Assembly: GCF_036825535.1 (NCBI RefSeq)
Contig: NZ_CP098812.1
Coordinates: 620,001-684,000, forward strand
Direction of reading: 5' to 3'
From: Parasalinivibrio latis
Lineage (GTDB): Bacteria > Pseudomonadota > Gammaproteobacteria > Enterobacterales > Vibrionaceae
Length of the DNA: 64,000 nucleotides
The notes beneath the pieces are model-generated. The model was not told the origin of the DNA. It worked only from the letters and a program-made list of their open reading frames with translations, and made no database searches. Each line of letters begins with the position of its first letter. Position 1 is the first letter of the stretch. The position numbers were made by a program, and so were the translations under genes. Positions 1 to 8,356 of this stretch are shown piece by piece.

Positions 1-649
1 CTATGTCTACACCCATGACTCCATTGGCCTTGGGGAAGACGGGCCGACGCACCAGCCGGTTGAGCACTTGGTCAGCCTGCGTGCCATGCCCGGCGTAAAC
101 GTCTGGCGTCCCTGCGATGCGGTGGAAAGTGCAGTGGCGTGGAAACGGGCGATTGAAGATAAAACCGGCCCGCATGTTCTGGTGTTTTCGCGCCAGAAAT
201 TGCCACACCAGCTGCGCCGGGCAGACCAACTCAGCCTGATTGAACGAGGCGGCTATGTGCTCCGTGAGCATGAGGGGCGTTACGGTGCCCAGCCTGACAT
301 TATCCTGATTGCCACCGGCTCAGAAGTGGCTGTAGCGACGGAAGCTGCTGTGATGCTGAACCGGCAGGGCGTCGGTGCGCGGGTGGTGTCCATGCCCTGT
401 ACCTCTGAATTTGACAAGCAGCCGCAGCACTACCGTGATGCCGTACTGCCGCCGGATGTCCCCTGCCGCATTGCTGTGGAAGCAGGTTCAACCCTTGGGT
501 GGCACAAGTATGTAGGCAGCCGTGGCCGGGTAATGGGGATTGACAGTTTTGGCGAATCGGCCCCGGCGTCCCGTCTTTTTGAACATTTCGGCCTGACGAC
601 AGAAAAACTGATCTCACTGGCACACCTTGCCCTGAGTGAATCGAACTAA
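1..649 (+). CDS. tkt: transketolase, C-terminal part (5' end outside window)
   Basis: The open frame is entered at position 2 with no start codon, so the gene begins upstream. It reads YVYTHDSIGLGEDGPTHQP, the transketolase signature in the pyrimidine-binding domain, and then runs through the C-terminal domain to a stop at 647-649; about 215 residues are visible. Transketolase moves two-carbon ketol units between sugar phosphates with thiamine diphosphate. In the Calvin cycle it regenerates pentose phosphates from fructose-6-phosphate and sedoheptulose-7-phosphate. Aldolase, phosphoribulokinase and FBPase genes follow directly, so this is probably the cbbT copy rather than the housekeeping one. 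The family assignment is seen in the sequence; the Calvin-cycle role is inferred from context. The methionine at 68 is internal and is not the start. Confidence 0.93.
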   Translation, partial: YVYTHDSIGLGEDGPTHQPVEHLVSLRAMPGVNVWRPCDAVESAVAWKRAIEDKTGPHVLVFSRQKLPHQLRRADQLSLIERGGYVLREHEGRYGAQPDIILIATGSEVAVATEAAVMLNRQGVGARVVSMPCTSEFDKQPQHYRDAVLPPDVPCRIAVEAGSTLGWHKYVGSRGRVMGIDSFGESAPASRLFEHFGLTTEKLISLAHLALSESN

Positions 650-710
650 CAGGCAGGCCCAAGAATGCATTCTGGAATTTAATGAATAGTCCGATTACAA
701 GGAGTGAATT

Positions 711-1775
711 ATGGCACTTATCAGCCTACGGCAACTGCTCGACCATGCAGCCGAGTACAGCTATGGCGTCCCGGCATTCAACGTAAACAACATGGAGCAG
801 GTGCACGCCATTATGCGGGCAGCAGCAGCGAGCGACAGCCCGGTGATCCTGCAGGCATCAGCGGGTGCCCGCAGCTACGCCGGTGCTTCTTTCCTGCGTC
901 ACCTGATGCTGGCATCAGTGGAAGAGTGGCCAACCATTCCCGTCGTGGTGCACCAGGATCACGGGGCGTCACCGGGAATTTGCCTCCAGTCCATCCAGCA
1001 GGGTTTTACCTCGGTAATGATGGATGGCTCACTGATGGAGGATATGAAGACCCCGGCAAGCTACGAATACAACTGTGACGTCACCCGCCGGGTGGTGGAG
1101 ATGTCCCATGCCGGTGGGGTGTCCGTTGAAGGGGAGCTGGGTTGCCTGGGATCACTGGAAACCGGTACTGCCGGTGAAGAAGACGGATCCGGTGCAGAAG
1201 GTGTACTGAGCCACGACCAGCTGCTGACCGACCCGGAAGAGGCGGCGGACTTTGTCCGTGCGACCGGGGTTGATGCCCTTGCCATCGCCATTGGTACCAG
1301 CCATGGGGCTTACAAGTTTACCCGGCCACCAACCGGGGACATCCTTGCCATCGACCGTATCAAGGAAATCCATGCCCGGATCCCAGATACCCACCTGGTG
1401 ATGCACGGGTCGTCTTCTGTGCCACAGGATTGGCTGGCCGTAATCAACGACTACGGCGGCGACATGGGAGAAACCTACGGTGTGCCGGTGGAAGAGATTG
1501 TAGAGGGTATCAAACACGGTGTGCGTAAAGTGAATATCGACACCGACCTTCGCATGGCAAGCACCGGTGCTGTCCGCCGTTTCCTTGCGGAAAACCCCAG
1601 TAACTTCGACCCGCGTAAATTCCTGTCTGCAGCAACCGTTGCCATGCAGACCCTTTGCCAGGAGCGTTATGAGGCCTTCGGATGTGCAGGCATGGCCTCG
1701 AAAATTACCCCGGTTAGCCTTGAAGCCATGGCATCACGCTATGCCAGTGGCTCGCTAGCGCCTTCAGTGCGCTGA
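711..1775 (+). CDS. fba: class II fructose-bisphosphate aldolase (Calvin-cycle subtype)
   Basis: A 354-residue protein beginning MALISLRQLLDHAAEYSYGVPAFNVNNMEQ, with an AAGGAG ribosome site just before the ATG. The zinc-enzyme motifs are present: VVHQDHGAS (zinc-binding His), SVEGELGCLG, AIAIGTSHGAYK and LVMHGSSSVP, with VNIDTDLR near the end. The length and motif set fit the long class II aldolases found in cbb operons. The enzyme condenses dihydroxyacetone phosphate with glyceraldehyde-3-phosphate or erythrose-4-phosphate, giving fructose- or sedoheptulose-bisphosphate. It lies 61 bases after transketolase and 32 bases before phosphoribulokinase, so the three are probably one transcript. 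Confidence 0.94.
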   Translation: MALISLRQLLDHAAEYSYGVPAFNVNNMEQVHAIMRAAAASDSPVILQASAGARSYAGASFLRHLMLASVEEWPTIPVVVHQDHGASPGICLQSIQQGFTSVMMDGSLMEDMKTPASYEYNCDVTRRVVEMSHAGGVSVEGELGCLGSLETGTAGEEDGSGAEGVLSHDQLLTDPEEAADFVRATGVDALAIAIGTSHGAYKFTRPPTGDILAIDRIKEIHARIPDTHLVMHGSSSVPQDWLAVINDYGGDMGETYGVPVEEIVEGIKHGVRKVNIDTDLRMASTGAVRRFLAENPSNFDPRKFLSAATVAMQTLCQERYEAFGCAGMASKITPVSLEAMASRYASGSLAPSVR

Positions 1776-1807
1776 AGCAGTCAATGCGAAGCCAGAGGAG
1801 AAAAACT

Positions 1808-2734
1808 ATGTCAGTTAAGCATCCCATTGTTGCGGTTACCGGCTCATCGGGCGCAGGAACCTCAACCGTTAAAAATGCCATGGAGCAGATTTTCCGCCGT
1901 AACCAGTTTGAAGCCGCTATCCTTGAAGGTGACAGCTACCACCGCTATGACCGTGCTGAAATGCGTGAGCGGCTGAAGCGGGCCCAGGAAAAAGGCAAGA
2001 GCCTCAGCCATTTTGGCCCGGAAGGCAACGATTTTGATGAGTTGGAAAAGACGTTCAAGGCCTATGCCGAGTCCGGGACAGCATTGCGCCGCTACTATAT
2101 CCATAACGAGGAAGAAGCGGCCCAGCACAACCAGAAACCGGGTACGTTCACACCCTGGATCCCGATTCCGGATGGGTCGGATCTTCTGTTTTATGAAGGG
2201 CTACACGGTGGTGTGGTGACCGCAAAAAATAATGTTGCCCGCTATGTTGACCTCCTTATTGGCGTAGTGCCTATCGTCAACCTTGAGTGGATCCAGAAAA
2301 TCCACCGGGATACCAATGTACGGGGTTACAGCCGTGAAGCGGTGACCGACACCATATTGCGCCGGATGCATGATTACGTGCATTACATTACCCCGCAGTT
2401 TTCCCTGACAGATGTGAATTTCCAGCGGGTGCCTATGGTTGATACTTCCAACCCGTTTATTGCCAGGGATATCCCGACGCTGGATGAGAGCATGGTGGTA
2501 ATCCGTTTCCGTGACCCGAAAAAGTCCGGTGTCGATTTCCAGTACCTGCTCAATATGATCCATGGCTCCTTTATGTCGCGCCGCAACAACATTGTGGTGC
2601 CCGGCGGCAAAATGGGGCTGGCGATGGAGCTTATCATGCAGCCGATGATTGAAGAGCTGGTGTATGCCGGCTCCAACCGGGTGAGCGTTGCGACCACTCA
2701 TGACCGTTTCGCCAAGCGCGAAGCGATGGTGTAA
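1808..2734 (+). CDS. prk: phosphoribulokinase
   Basis: A 308-residue protein starting MSVKHPIVAVTGSSGAGTST; the P-loop lies at about residues 12-20. I chose the ATG at 1808 because AGAGGAG precedes it at good spacing; an in-frame upstream start would add only eight residues. The family features are the acidic segment ILEGDSYHRYDR, the sugar-phosphate segment around RRYYIHNEEEA, and YEGLHGG followed by the VNLEWIQKIHRD region of class I bacterial phosphoribulokinases. The reaction is ATP-dependent phosphorylation of ribulose-5-phosphate to ribulose-1,5-bisphosphate, the RuBisCO substrate. Many Vibrionaceae also carry a lone prkB homologue of uncertain role. The neighbouring Calvin-cycle genes make true phosphoribulokinase the better reading here. 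Confidence 0.93.
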   Translation: MSVKHPIVAVTGSSGAGTSTVKNAMEQIFRRNQFEAAILEGDSYHRYDRAEMRERLKRAQEKGKSLSHFGPEGNDFDELEKTFKAYAESGTALRRYYIHNEEEAAQHNQKPGTFTPWIPIPDGSDLLFYEGLHGGVVTAKNNVARYVDLLIGVVPIVNLEWIQKIHRDTNVRGYSREAVTDTILRRMHDYVHYITPQFSLTDVNFQRVPMVDTSNPFIARDIPTLDESMVVIRFRDPKKSGVDFQYLLNMIHGSFMSRRNNIVVPGGKMGLAMELIMQPMIEELVYAGSNRVSVATTHDRFAKREAMV

Positions 2735-2744
2735 GGAGGCTGGT

Positions 2745-3797
2745 ATGAGAAAAGGTACAACGTTCACCCGCTTCATTATTGAAGAGCAGCGCCGGATCCC
2801 TGAGTCCACCGGGGAATTTACCCTGTTGCTGAGTGCGATAGTCACGGCATGCAAAGAGATTTCAGATGATGTTAACCGCGGCCAGCTTATCAATGTGCTT
2901 GGCAGCGCTGAGAGCGAAAATGTGCAGGGGGAAACCCAGAAGAAGCTGGATATCATCTCCAACGAGGTAATGATCAAGGCACTGGAGTGGTCCGGGCACC
3001 TGGCGGGAATGGCGTCGGAAGAGATGGAAGATGTCTACCCGATCCCAAACCGTTACCCGAAGGGAAAGTACCTGTTGGTTTTCGATCCGCTTGACGGGTC
3101 TTCCAACACGGAGGTGAATGTCTCTATCGGTACGATTTTCTCCATACTCCGCTGCCCTGACGGTATCACCGAGCCGACGGAAGATGACTTCCTTCAGCCC
3201 GGCACGCGCCAGGTCTGTGCCGGGTATGTCCTGTACGGCCCGGCAACCAACCTGGTACTCACCTCAGGCCAGGGAGTGAACGGCTTTACCCTTGACCAGG
3301 ATATTGGTGAATTTATCCTGACCCACCCCAAGCTGACGATCCCGGAAAAAACCAGCGAGTTTGCCATCAATATGTCAAACCAGCGCCACTGGGAGCCGGC
3401 GATCAAACGTTATATCGATGAAGTGGTGGCCGGGAAAGATGGCCCGCGTGGGCGCAACTTCAATACCCGTTGGGTGGCATCTATGGTCGCGGAAGTTCAC
3501 CGGATTCTGATGCGTGGCGGGATTTTCCTCTATCCCAGGGACGGTCGGGAAAATGTCCACGAAGGAAGGCTTCGCCTGCTTTATGAAGCCAACCCGATGA
3601 GCTTTATTATCGAGCAGGCCGGGGGCGCTGCCACTACCGGCCGGGAACGCCTGCTTTCCGTGCAACCAGGGAAGTTACACCAACGTATCCCGGTCATATT
3701 GGGAGCGCGGGAAGAAGTTGAACGGGTAACCCGTTACCACCTGGAAATGGACAAGGAACGGGAAGGGGATATACCGCCCCATCGCCAGGCGAGCTGA
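2745..3797 (+). CDS. fbp: fructose-1,6-bisphosphatase class 1
   Basis: A 350-residue class 1 FBPase. The ATG at 2745 follows an AAGGAGG site that overlaps the end of phosphoribulokinase; earlier in-frame starts lie inside that gene and lack a ribosome site. Motifs seen are LVVFDPLDGSSN-type (LLVFDPLDGSSNTEVN, metal-binding Asp residues), GTIFSILR, and the substrate-binding segment around RWVASMVAEVHRIL with YPRDGRE. It hydrolyses fructose-1,6-bisphosphate to fructose-6-phosphate and can also act on sedoheptulose-1,7-bisphosphate in some bacteria. Together with the genes on either side it completes the sugar-phosphate regeneration part of the Calvin cycle (cbbF position). The C-terminal tail is rich in charged residues. 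Confidence 0.94.
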   Translation: MRKGTTFTRFIIEEQRRIPESTGEFTLLLSAIVTACKEISDDVNRGQLINVLGSAESENVQGETQKKLDIISNEVMIKALEWSGHLAGMASEEMEDVYPIPNRYPKGKYLLVFDPLDGSSNTEVNVSIGTIFSILRCPDGITEPTEDDFLQPGTRQVCAGYVLYGPATNLVLTSGQGVNGFTLDQDIGEFILTHPKLTIPEKTSEFAINMSNQRHWEPAIKRYIDEVVAGKDGPRGRNFNTRWVASMVAEVHRILMRGGIFLYPRDGRENVHEGRLRLLYEANPMSFIIEQAGGAATTGRERLLSVQPGKLHQRIPVILGAREEVERVTRYHLEMDKEREGDIPPHRQAS

Positions 3798-4086
3798 AGG
3801 GAAAAAAGTTCGCCCTGGCATAAAAAAATGTGATTCCGGCAACTGATTGATAGCTCAATCAGATTGCCGGGGTTGCAGAGAAATATATGGGGAATACCGG
3901 CTCAGGCAAGGGGGCATGTAGCCTGTTGCGCTGCCCGGCTCTGCTATCTTTAGATTGGTGGCGGTAATTTCCCCACTCTCTTCTTACCGGGTTCTTTGCC
4001 GGATCTGTACTGTGATTGACCTACGCCTCACCGGCGATATTCGAGCGCGTGACAAAGCGCCATCTGACTATTCAGGGAGTGAACCT

Positions 4087-4869
4087 ATGCTCAGGCTGAA
4101 CAATATTCAGGCTGTGTGCTTTGACCTCGACGGCACACTGGCTGACACCGCTGCCGATTTGGGATTTGCGGCAGAAGAAATGATGATTGAGCTCGGTCTG
4201 CCGTTTGGTGGAATCGAAGACGTGCGGGACTGGGTTGGGGATGGTACAGACTGCCTGATCCACCGGGTACTGACCCGCCACCTTGACGGCAGGGTACCTG
4301 ACCGTGTGTTTAACCGGGCCAACCCGCTGTTTACCAAGGCATACCAAAACCGCAAACACCGGGCGACCAAACTCTACCCTGGTGCTGAAGCCTGCCTTGA
4401 ACGCCTGCACAATATGGGGATTTCCCTGGCCTGCGTGACCAACAAGCAGACTGCCCAGGCCAACGAAGTGCTGGAAGGGTTGGGCGTACGGCACTACTTC
4501 TCCCAGGTGATGGGGCGTGATTCTGTCCGCAAGGCCAAGCCTTCCCCTGATGGCCTTTTGGATGCTGCTGACCGGATGCAGGTAAATATCCGGCGAATGG
4601 TGATGGTCGGAGATTCAGTCAATGATGTCCGCGCTGCGAGGGCTGCAGGTTGCCGGGTTGTGGCAGTTTCTTATGGCTACAACTACGGCGTGGATATTGG
4701 CAGTGCCAACCCGGATACGGTGATTGACTCTCTGGCGGTGGTGCCGGATATGCTGGTCCCTGCTCCGACCCTGAGGCGGCTCGACCGGATTTCTACCCGC
4801 TTTGTCCCCAAGATAAATACCGGGTGCCGGACGGATATGACGCCGGGCGGGCACCTTCTGTCTGAGTAA
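4087..4869 (+). CDS. gph: phosphoglycolate phosphatase (HAD family)
   Basis: A 260-residue HAD hydrolase. Motif I is CFDLDGTLADTAADL at residues 14-28, motif II lies around ACVTNKQTAQ, and motif III/IV is KPSPDGLL then MVMVGDSVNDVRAARAAGC. These are the hallmarks of Gph/CbbZ. The ATG at 4087 has CAGGGAG just upstream; the frame stays open about 130 bases further back but no good start lies there. The enzyme removes phosphate from 2-phosphoglycolate, the product of RuBisCO oxygenation, which explains its place in a cbb operon. It lies 17 bases before the next gene. The 289 bases between FBPase and this gene hold no gene I can support. Confidence 0.9.
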   Translation: MLRLNNIQAVCFDLDGTLADTAADLGFAAEEMMIELGLPFGGIEDVRDWVGDGTDCLIHRVLTRHLDGRVPDRVFNRANPLFTKAYQNRKHRATKLYPGAEACLERLHNMGISLACVTNKQTAQANEVLEGLGVRHYFSQVMGRDSVRKAKPSPDGLLDAADRMQVNIRRMVMVGDSVNDVRAARAAGCRVVAVSYGYNYGVDIGSANPDTVIDSLAVVPDMLVPAPTLRRLDRISTRFVPKINTGCRTDMTPGGHLLSE

Positions 4870-4886
4870 AGCACGGAGCGCGAAAG

Positions 4887-5762
4887 ATGGAGAAGACAGA
4901 AAAACCACAGAATGTCGCCTCGGCGGCTGTGACCCGGTTGTTGGCACTGCCCGTCGAGGCAGTCAGGCAGACACTGCTTGGCCGTATCCAGGTACTTAAC
5001 CAGGAAATTGTCCTTCCCTGTTTTGGCCGTTTCAGCGGCGAAAACGGTGTCCGGAAGAAACCGGACAAGTCCTTGATCACCGATGCCGACACCCAGATGC
5101 AGGAAGCACTGATTGAATCACTCCAGGCAAGCTGGCCGTCGATACCGGTTTTGGGGGAGGAGTTACCCCGGAAGGAACAGCAGGCTTTGCTCTCCTCACA
5201 AGATACCGCGGTATGGGTACTCGACCCCATAGATGGCACCAGCAATTTTGCAGCGGGTATTCCTTATTTCTGTACCTCCCTGGCACTGATCGCCGATGGC
5301 AGGGTAGTGATGGGCATGGTGTATGACCCCAACCGGGACGAGTGTTTCTTTGCCTGTGAAAACGGCCCGGCAACACTCAATAACCAGCTTATTCAAAGTG
5401 AGCGGGATGCCCCCGGTGTATTGGCAGATTGCATGGGATTGATTGATTTCAAGCGGCTGTCGGTCACTCTCTCCGGTGCCCTTGCTGCAATGCCTCCTTA
5501 CCGCTCCCAGCGGAGCTTTGGTGCCAGTGCCCTTGACTGGTGCTGGATTGCGGCCGGGCGCTGCCACCTTTACCTCCATGGCAAGCAGATGCTTTGGGAC
5601 TATGCGGCCGGACAGTTGATCCTTACCCGTGCCGGTGGCCTGGAAAACAGGCTGGAGGAAATCCCGCCTGGCAATGTCACCCTGGACCCCCGCTCTGTGG
5701 TGGCATCGGTCTCCCCAAACCTCCAGCAACAGTGGTTACAGTGGGTTGAAGCACACCGTTAA
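4887..5762 (+). CDS. inositol-monophosphatase-family phosphatase
   Basis: A 291-residue protein of the lithium-sensitive phosphatase superfamily. Metal-binding motifs are LGEELPRKE, WVLDPIDGTSNFAAGIPYF and, near the C-terminus, LMWDYAAGQLI-type (MLWDYAAGQLILTRAGG). An N-terminal extension of about 25 residues precedes the fold. Family members act on inositol phosphates, 3'-phosphoadenosine-5'-phosphate, or fructose and sedoheptulose bisphosphates. Its place right after phosphoglycolate phosphatase in a Calvin-cycle operon suggests a sugar-bisphosphate or related substrate, but the sequence alone does not settle this. It looks like the last gene of the operon. Confidence 0.85.
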   Translation: MEKTEKPQNVASAAVTRLLALPVEAVRQTLLGRIQVLNQEIVLPCFGRFSGENGVRKKPDKSLITDADTQMQEALIESLQASWPSIPVLGEELPRKEQQALLSSQDTAVWVLDPIDGTSNFAAGIPYFCTSLALIADGRVVMGMVYDPNRDECFFACENGPATLNNQLIQSERDAPGVLADCMGLIDFKRLSVTLSGALAAMPPYRSQRSFGASALDWCWIAAGRCHLYLHGKQMLWDYAAGQLILTRAGGLENRLEEIPPGNVTLDPRSVVASVSPNLQQQWLQWVEAHR

Positions 5763-5879
5763 CCGGACGGGCTTGTTGAGGAAGGCTTGTCGCAGGCTGA
5801 ACGCTGGGGGTCATGGTAATTCGATGAATGCTATTGATTTTATTTTGAGTTTTTCTTGTCTGTACAGCTTAAACAGCAA

Positions 5880-5903
5880 TTGGATCATGACTGGAATACC
5901 AGC
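5880..5903 (+). repeat. 24-bp intergenic repeat, copy 1
   Basis: The 24 bases starting TTGGATCATGACTGG and ending AATACCAGC recur identically at 14575-14598. The core CTGG-N4-CCAG is an inverted repeat. Here it lies after the last Calvin-operon gene. A TGTACA occurs a short distance upstream in both copies. The function is unknown; it could be a regulator site or the remnant of a duplicated segment. Confidence 0.6.
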
Positions 5904-5952
5904 ATCACACTTTAATGCTGTCTAATAAAAAATACTCACGTGTAAAGGGAAT

Positions 5953-5981
5953 TGCCGTTAAGCCGGAGGGGTTTAACGGCA
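5953..5981. terminator. hairpin between convergent genes
   Basis: TGCCGTTAA pairs perfectly with TTAACGGCA across an 11-base loop that can itself pair CC with GG. It lies between the end of the phosphatase gene and the end of the minus-strand lipoprotein gene. The following T content is modest, so it is a possible bidirectional terminator only. Confidence 0.5.
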
Positions 5982-6000
5982 TTCATCTTTCCTGAAAGGG

Positions 6001-6678
6001 TTAGCGGTGGGCATCACCAATGGCCCTGACAAGTGCCACTCCGACGTTTCTGTTCTTCTTTTTAAGGGGCTTGCCGTCAAAAGCTTTCACCAACATAAAT
6101 GCAGCCATTGAGCTGTGCTTCCCATTCCGGGTGCTGTCAGGGATGACTGACGCCTTACCAAACTCAGCCGGGTTTCCGGAGGTGAACTGGTAATAACTGC
6201 TGCTGCCGGACGGGTAATCAGCCTTGACTGGCATGTGCCCGCTGACGGAATAGGTATTGCCAAACAGGGTGACAAACATCATTGAATAATCGCTGTTGAT
6301 ATCTTCGTCTTCAGTCCATGGAACAGACTCGACCTGGTTTTCCCTGATATCGGTAAATGTCTCTATATAGTTGGAGGCGAGATTGAAGTCGTTAAGCAGG
6401 GCTGCTATCTCTGCTGCAGTGGCAACCCGCCAGCCGTCCCCACCGTATTTTGCTACCGCATCCACCACTGTCATGTTCTTGGTCCGGCTCCATTGCAGCC
6501 ACTCTTTGTCTGGTGAACTGACAATATGGGTAGCCGGGTCTAACTGGTAGCCGTTGTAGGAGATTACCTGCGGGTAATCAGTTTGCCGGGTTGCCTGTTG
6601 TGTCTGGCCCATACAGCCAGTCAACATGATAACGGCCGTTGCCAGCAGTTGTGCCTTGGTAAACCTTCCTGGTGCCAT
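6001..6678 (-). CDS. putative lipoprotein, unknown function
   Basis: A 225-residue protein with a lipoprotein signal: basic start, hydrophobic stretch, then the lipobox LTGC at about residues 19-22. After processing it would be anchored by Cys22. The segment EWLQWSRTKNMTVVDAV followed by GWRVATAAEIAALL resembles the pattern in DUF1566-like exported proteins (a W-L-x-W motif, then G-W-R-x-A-T). I do not assign a function. It is transcribed toward the Calvin operon end. Its upstream region carries one copy of a motif that is repeated in front of the neighbouring LuxR-type regulator gene. Confidence 0.7.
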   Translation of the reverse strand: MAPGRFTKAQLLATAVIMLTGCMGQTQQATRQTDYPQVISYNGYQLDPATHIVSSPDKEWLQWSRTKNMTVVDAVAKYGGDGWRVATAAEIAALLNDFNLASNYIETFTDIRENQVESVPWTEDEDINSDYSMMFVTLFGNTYSVSGHMPVKADYPSGSSSYYQFTSGNPAEFGKASVIPDSTRNGKHSSMAAFMLVKAFDGKPLKKKNRNVGVALVRAIGDAHR

Positions 6679-6775
6679 AACCTGTACCCCCTAAGAGAAA
6701 TCACTGTATCCAAGATGGCAGTCCCTTGCTGCCAACGTTACTTGTAAGTGTTGTCAGTCGGGAGCCGGACAGCCT

Positions 6776-6796
6776 CACCCAATTGGGGGATTTTAG
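6776..6796. promoter_or_regulatory. repeated operator-like motif, copy 1
   Basis: CACCCAATTGGGGGATTTT contains the palindrome CCCAATTGGG and lies about 100 bases before the start of the minus-strand lipoprotein gene. A near-identical copy, in the same orientation, is at 8302-8322 upstream of the LuxR-type gene. That is the pattern expected of a site bound by the regulator encoded between the two copies. The repeat is seen; the binding is inferred. Confidence 0.45.
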
Positions 6797-6832
6797 GAGT
6801 GGGGCTGCGCGAAATATGAAAGGCAGGAACAC

Positions 6833-7921
6833 CTAATGCCGGTAAAGGGAAAGGGTTGAAACCAGGGAGTGCTGGCTGTGGGTGCCTGTCTTGGTCATCA
6901 GGTTTTTAATATGTGTTTTGATGGTTTCCGGTGAGCGGAAAAGTTGTTCTGCGATTTCGGATTTTTCCAACCCGTTCAACAGCATTGCAGCCACCTGGGT
7001 TTCTGCTTTGGTCAGGCCGAAATGGGAGGCTGCGAATTCCAGCTGAGTTCGGTCATTGGCATAGATTGATACCAATACCTTGCACTCATAATGATGAGCA
7101 AAGGGGGTGTCATCATAGTACGGAGCCATGCGGACGAGTATCTGTGGCCAGTCCTTGCATGCAGGGATTTCAACGCTTTGAGGGGCAGGGCTTTCCTGGG
7201 ATTGGGTGATAGCCCGGAACGCCTTTTTCAAGTTACGGTTTACGTTGTCATCAGTCGCCAGCAAGGTACCGCTGTGCCGGTTGAAAAGGGGGTACCTGTC
7301 CATAATGGACTCTGCAGCTGGGTTGGCATGGAGCAACATGCCACGGTTATCCAGTAACACCATGGCATGGCCGGCATGTTCCATACATTTTTGGTAAAAC
7401 GACGTCTCGGCCTTGTTGTTTAGGGCTTGCAAATAAATCTCAATCGCCGGCTGGCAGTGATCTGCAATGCGCTGGAAACTGGAAAGATCCTGTTGGGAAA
7501 AAGGTTCCGCCTTGAAAGGCCGGTTGATAATAAGCGAGGCCATGGCCGAATCTGAATTGAGGGCATTGGCTGCCATAATATGGCCGACCTGGGCAGGGAC
7601 ATAAAATTCCTGGTAAAACCAGGAAGAGGTCAGTTCCTTCCTGGATATCACTTGCCTGTCAGTGTAAGCCTTCCCTAACGCGATGCTGCGGGATGCCCGA
7701 ACCATGGGATCCTGTGGGATGACTTTCCGGAAGTGCATTAATTCTTTCTGGAATTTGGTAGTAGAGAAGAAAACCGGAAGCTGGGTTTCAAAGCTGACGC
7801 CAATATTCAGTACCCGGTTGGCACGGTAGTGGCGGTGAATCTGTTGCAGTAAAGGTTGCCAGTCGGCCTTCGCTGCGCACCGGTACATGGTGGCAATAAT
7901 CCGGTCGATATCTGAAGGCAT
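6833..7921 (-). CDS. LuxR-family transcriptional regulator
   Basis: A 362-residue protein. Residues from about 295 to 355 form a LuxR/GerE helix-turn-helix, read as GLTKAETQVAAMLLNGLEKSEIAEQLFRSPETIKTHIKNLMTKTG. The N-terminal 280 residues have no receiver motif. Residues around 185-215 (HAGHAMVLLDNRGMLLHANPAAESIM) look like a PAS-type fold, and a GAF-like region may precede it. The ligand is unknown. The gene sits between the Calvin block and the hydrogenase block, divergent from hoxF, so a role in controlling one of them is plausible but unproven. Confidence 0.82.
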   Translation of the reverse strand: MPSDIDRIIATMYRCAAKADWQPLLQQIHRHYRANRVLNIGVSFETQLPVFFSTTKFQKELMHFRKVIPQDPMVRASRSIALGKAYTDRQVISRKELTSSWFYQEFYVPAQVGHIMAANALNSDSAMASLIINRPFKAEPFSQQDLSSFQRIADHCQPAIEIYLQALNNKAETSFYQKCMEHAGHAMVLLDNRGMLLHANPAAESIMDRYPLFNRHSGTLLATDDNVNRNLKKAFRAITQSQESPAPQSVEIPACKDWPQILVRMAPYYDDTPFAHHYECKVLVSIYANDRTQLEFAASHFGLTKAETQVAAMLLNGLEKSEIAEQLFRSPETIKTHIKNLMTKTGTHSQHSLVSTLSLYRH

Positions 7922-8136
7922 ATCGTGTCCCCAATTCCATCAGCTATCCGGGTACCCGAAATCAAAGGCAGTATCGGGCGCGTCCCGGATAAAAACGGAA
8001 AATCCAGCAATCCCGGTGCCATCATGAAATTGGACTTATAAACAGGGTGATAGAACGGTTGCCGCTCAAACAAAAAATACGGGTGTAAAGATTTCCGACA
8101 CCCAGTTTGCCGGTTAATCCCTTCACCCGTTTAATT

Positions 8137-8151
8137 CCTCCTTAAAGGAGG
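8137..8151. repeat. perfect palindrome covering a ribosome-binding site
   Basis: CCTCCTT-A-AAGGAGG is a 7+1+7 perfect inverted repeat. Its right arm is an ideal Shine-Dalgarno sequence four bases before an ATG at 8155. In RNA the left arm would hide the ribosome site. It could also be a DNA operator. Confidence 0.5.
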
Positions 8152-8154
8152 GCT

Positions 8155-8322
8155 ATGTCAAGGTTGTTGCAAATCAGAAAAATTACCTGTGGACGAATTA
8201 TAAATTCCAACCTTCGTTCTTCATTGTTTCCTCACCCTTCAAATATGAACCTGACTGGATTGCCTGTTATCCAGTGTTGGCTTTCCGTGATGAAATTGCT
8301 TCACCCAAATGGGGGATATTGA
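8155..8322 (+). CDS. possible 55-residue small protein
   Basis: A short frame with an ideal AAGGAGG site at the right distance from its ATG. It begins MSRLLQIRKITCGR and ends PNGGY before TGA. The composition is not clearly protein-like and I know no homologue. Its last bases overlap the second copy of the operator-like motif. The only support is the ribosome site. It could instead be a leader that couples translation to control of the downstream hydrogenase genes. Confidence 0.25.
   Translation: MSRLLQIRKITCGRIINSNLRSSLFPHPSNMNLTGLPVIQCWLSVMKLLHPNGGY
8302..8322. promoter_or_regulatory. repeated operator-like motif, copy 2
   Basis: CACCCAAATGGGGGATATT differs from the copy at 6776-6796 at two positions of the first nineteen. 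It lies in the divergent control region, about 380 bases from the LuxR-type gene start and 405 bases from hoxF. Confidence 0.45.
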
Positions 8323-8356
8323 CTGCAAACACTCAGCGTGTGGCCTGTTTACCGAG

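Noticed and set aside
68..649. Start of transketolase at the first methionine in view
   Set aside because: The conserved transketolase motif begins upstream of that codon and the frame is open to the window edge, so the gene is simply cut.
2201..2977. A 258-codon minus-strand frame opposite phosphoribulokinase and FBPase
   Set aside because: Antisense to two well-recognised enzymes, with no motif of its own.
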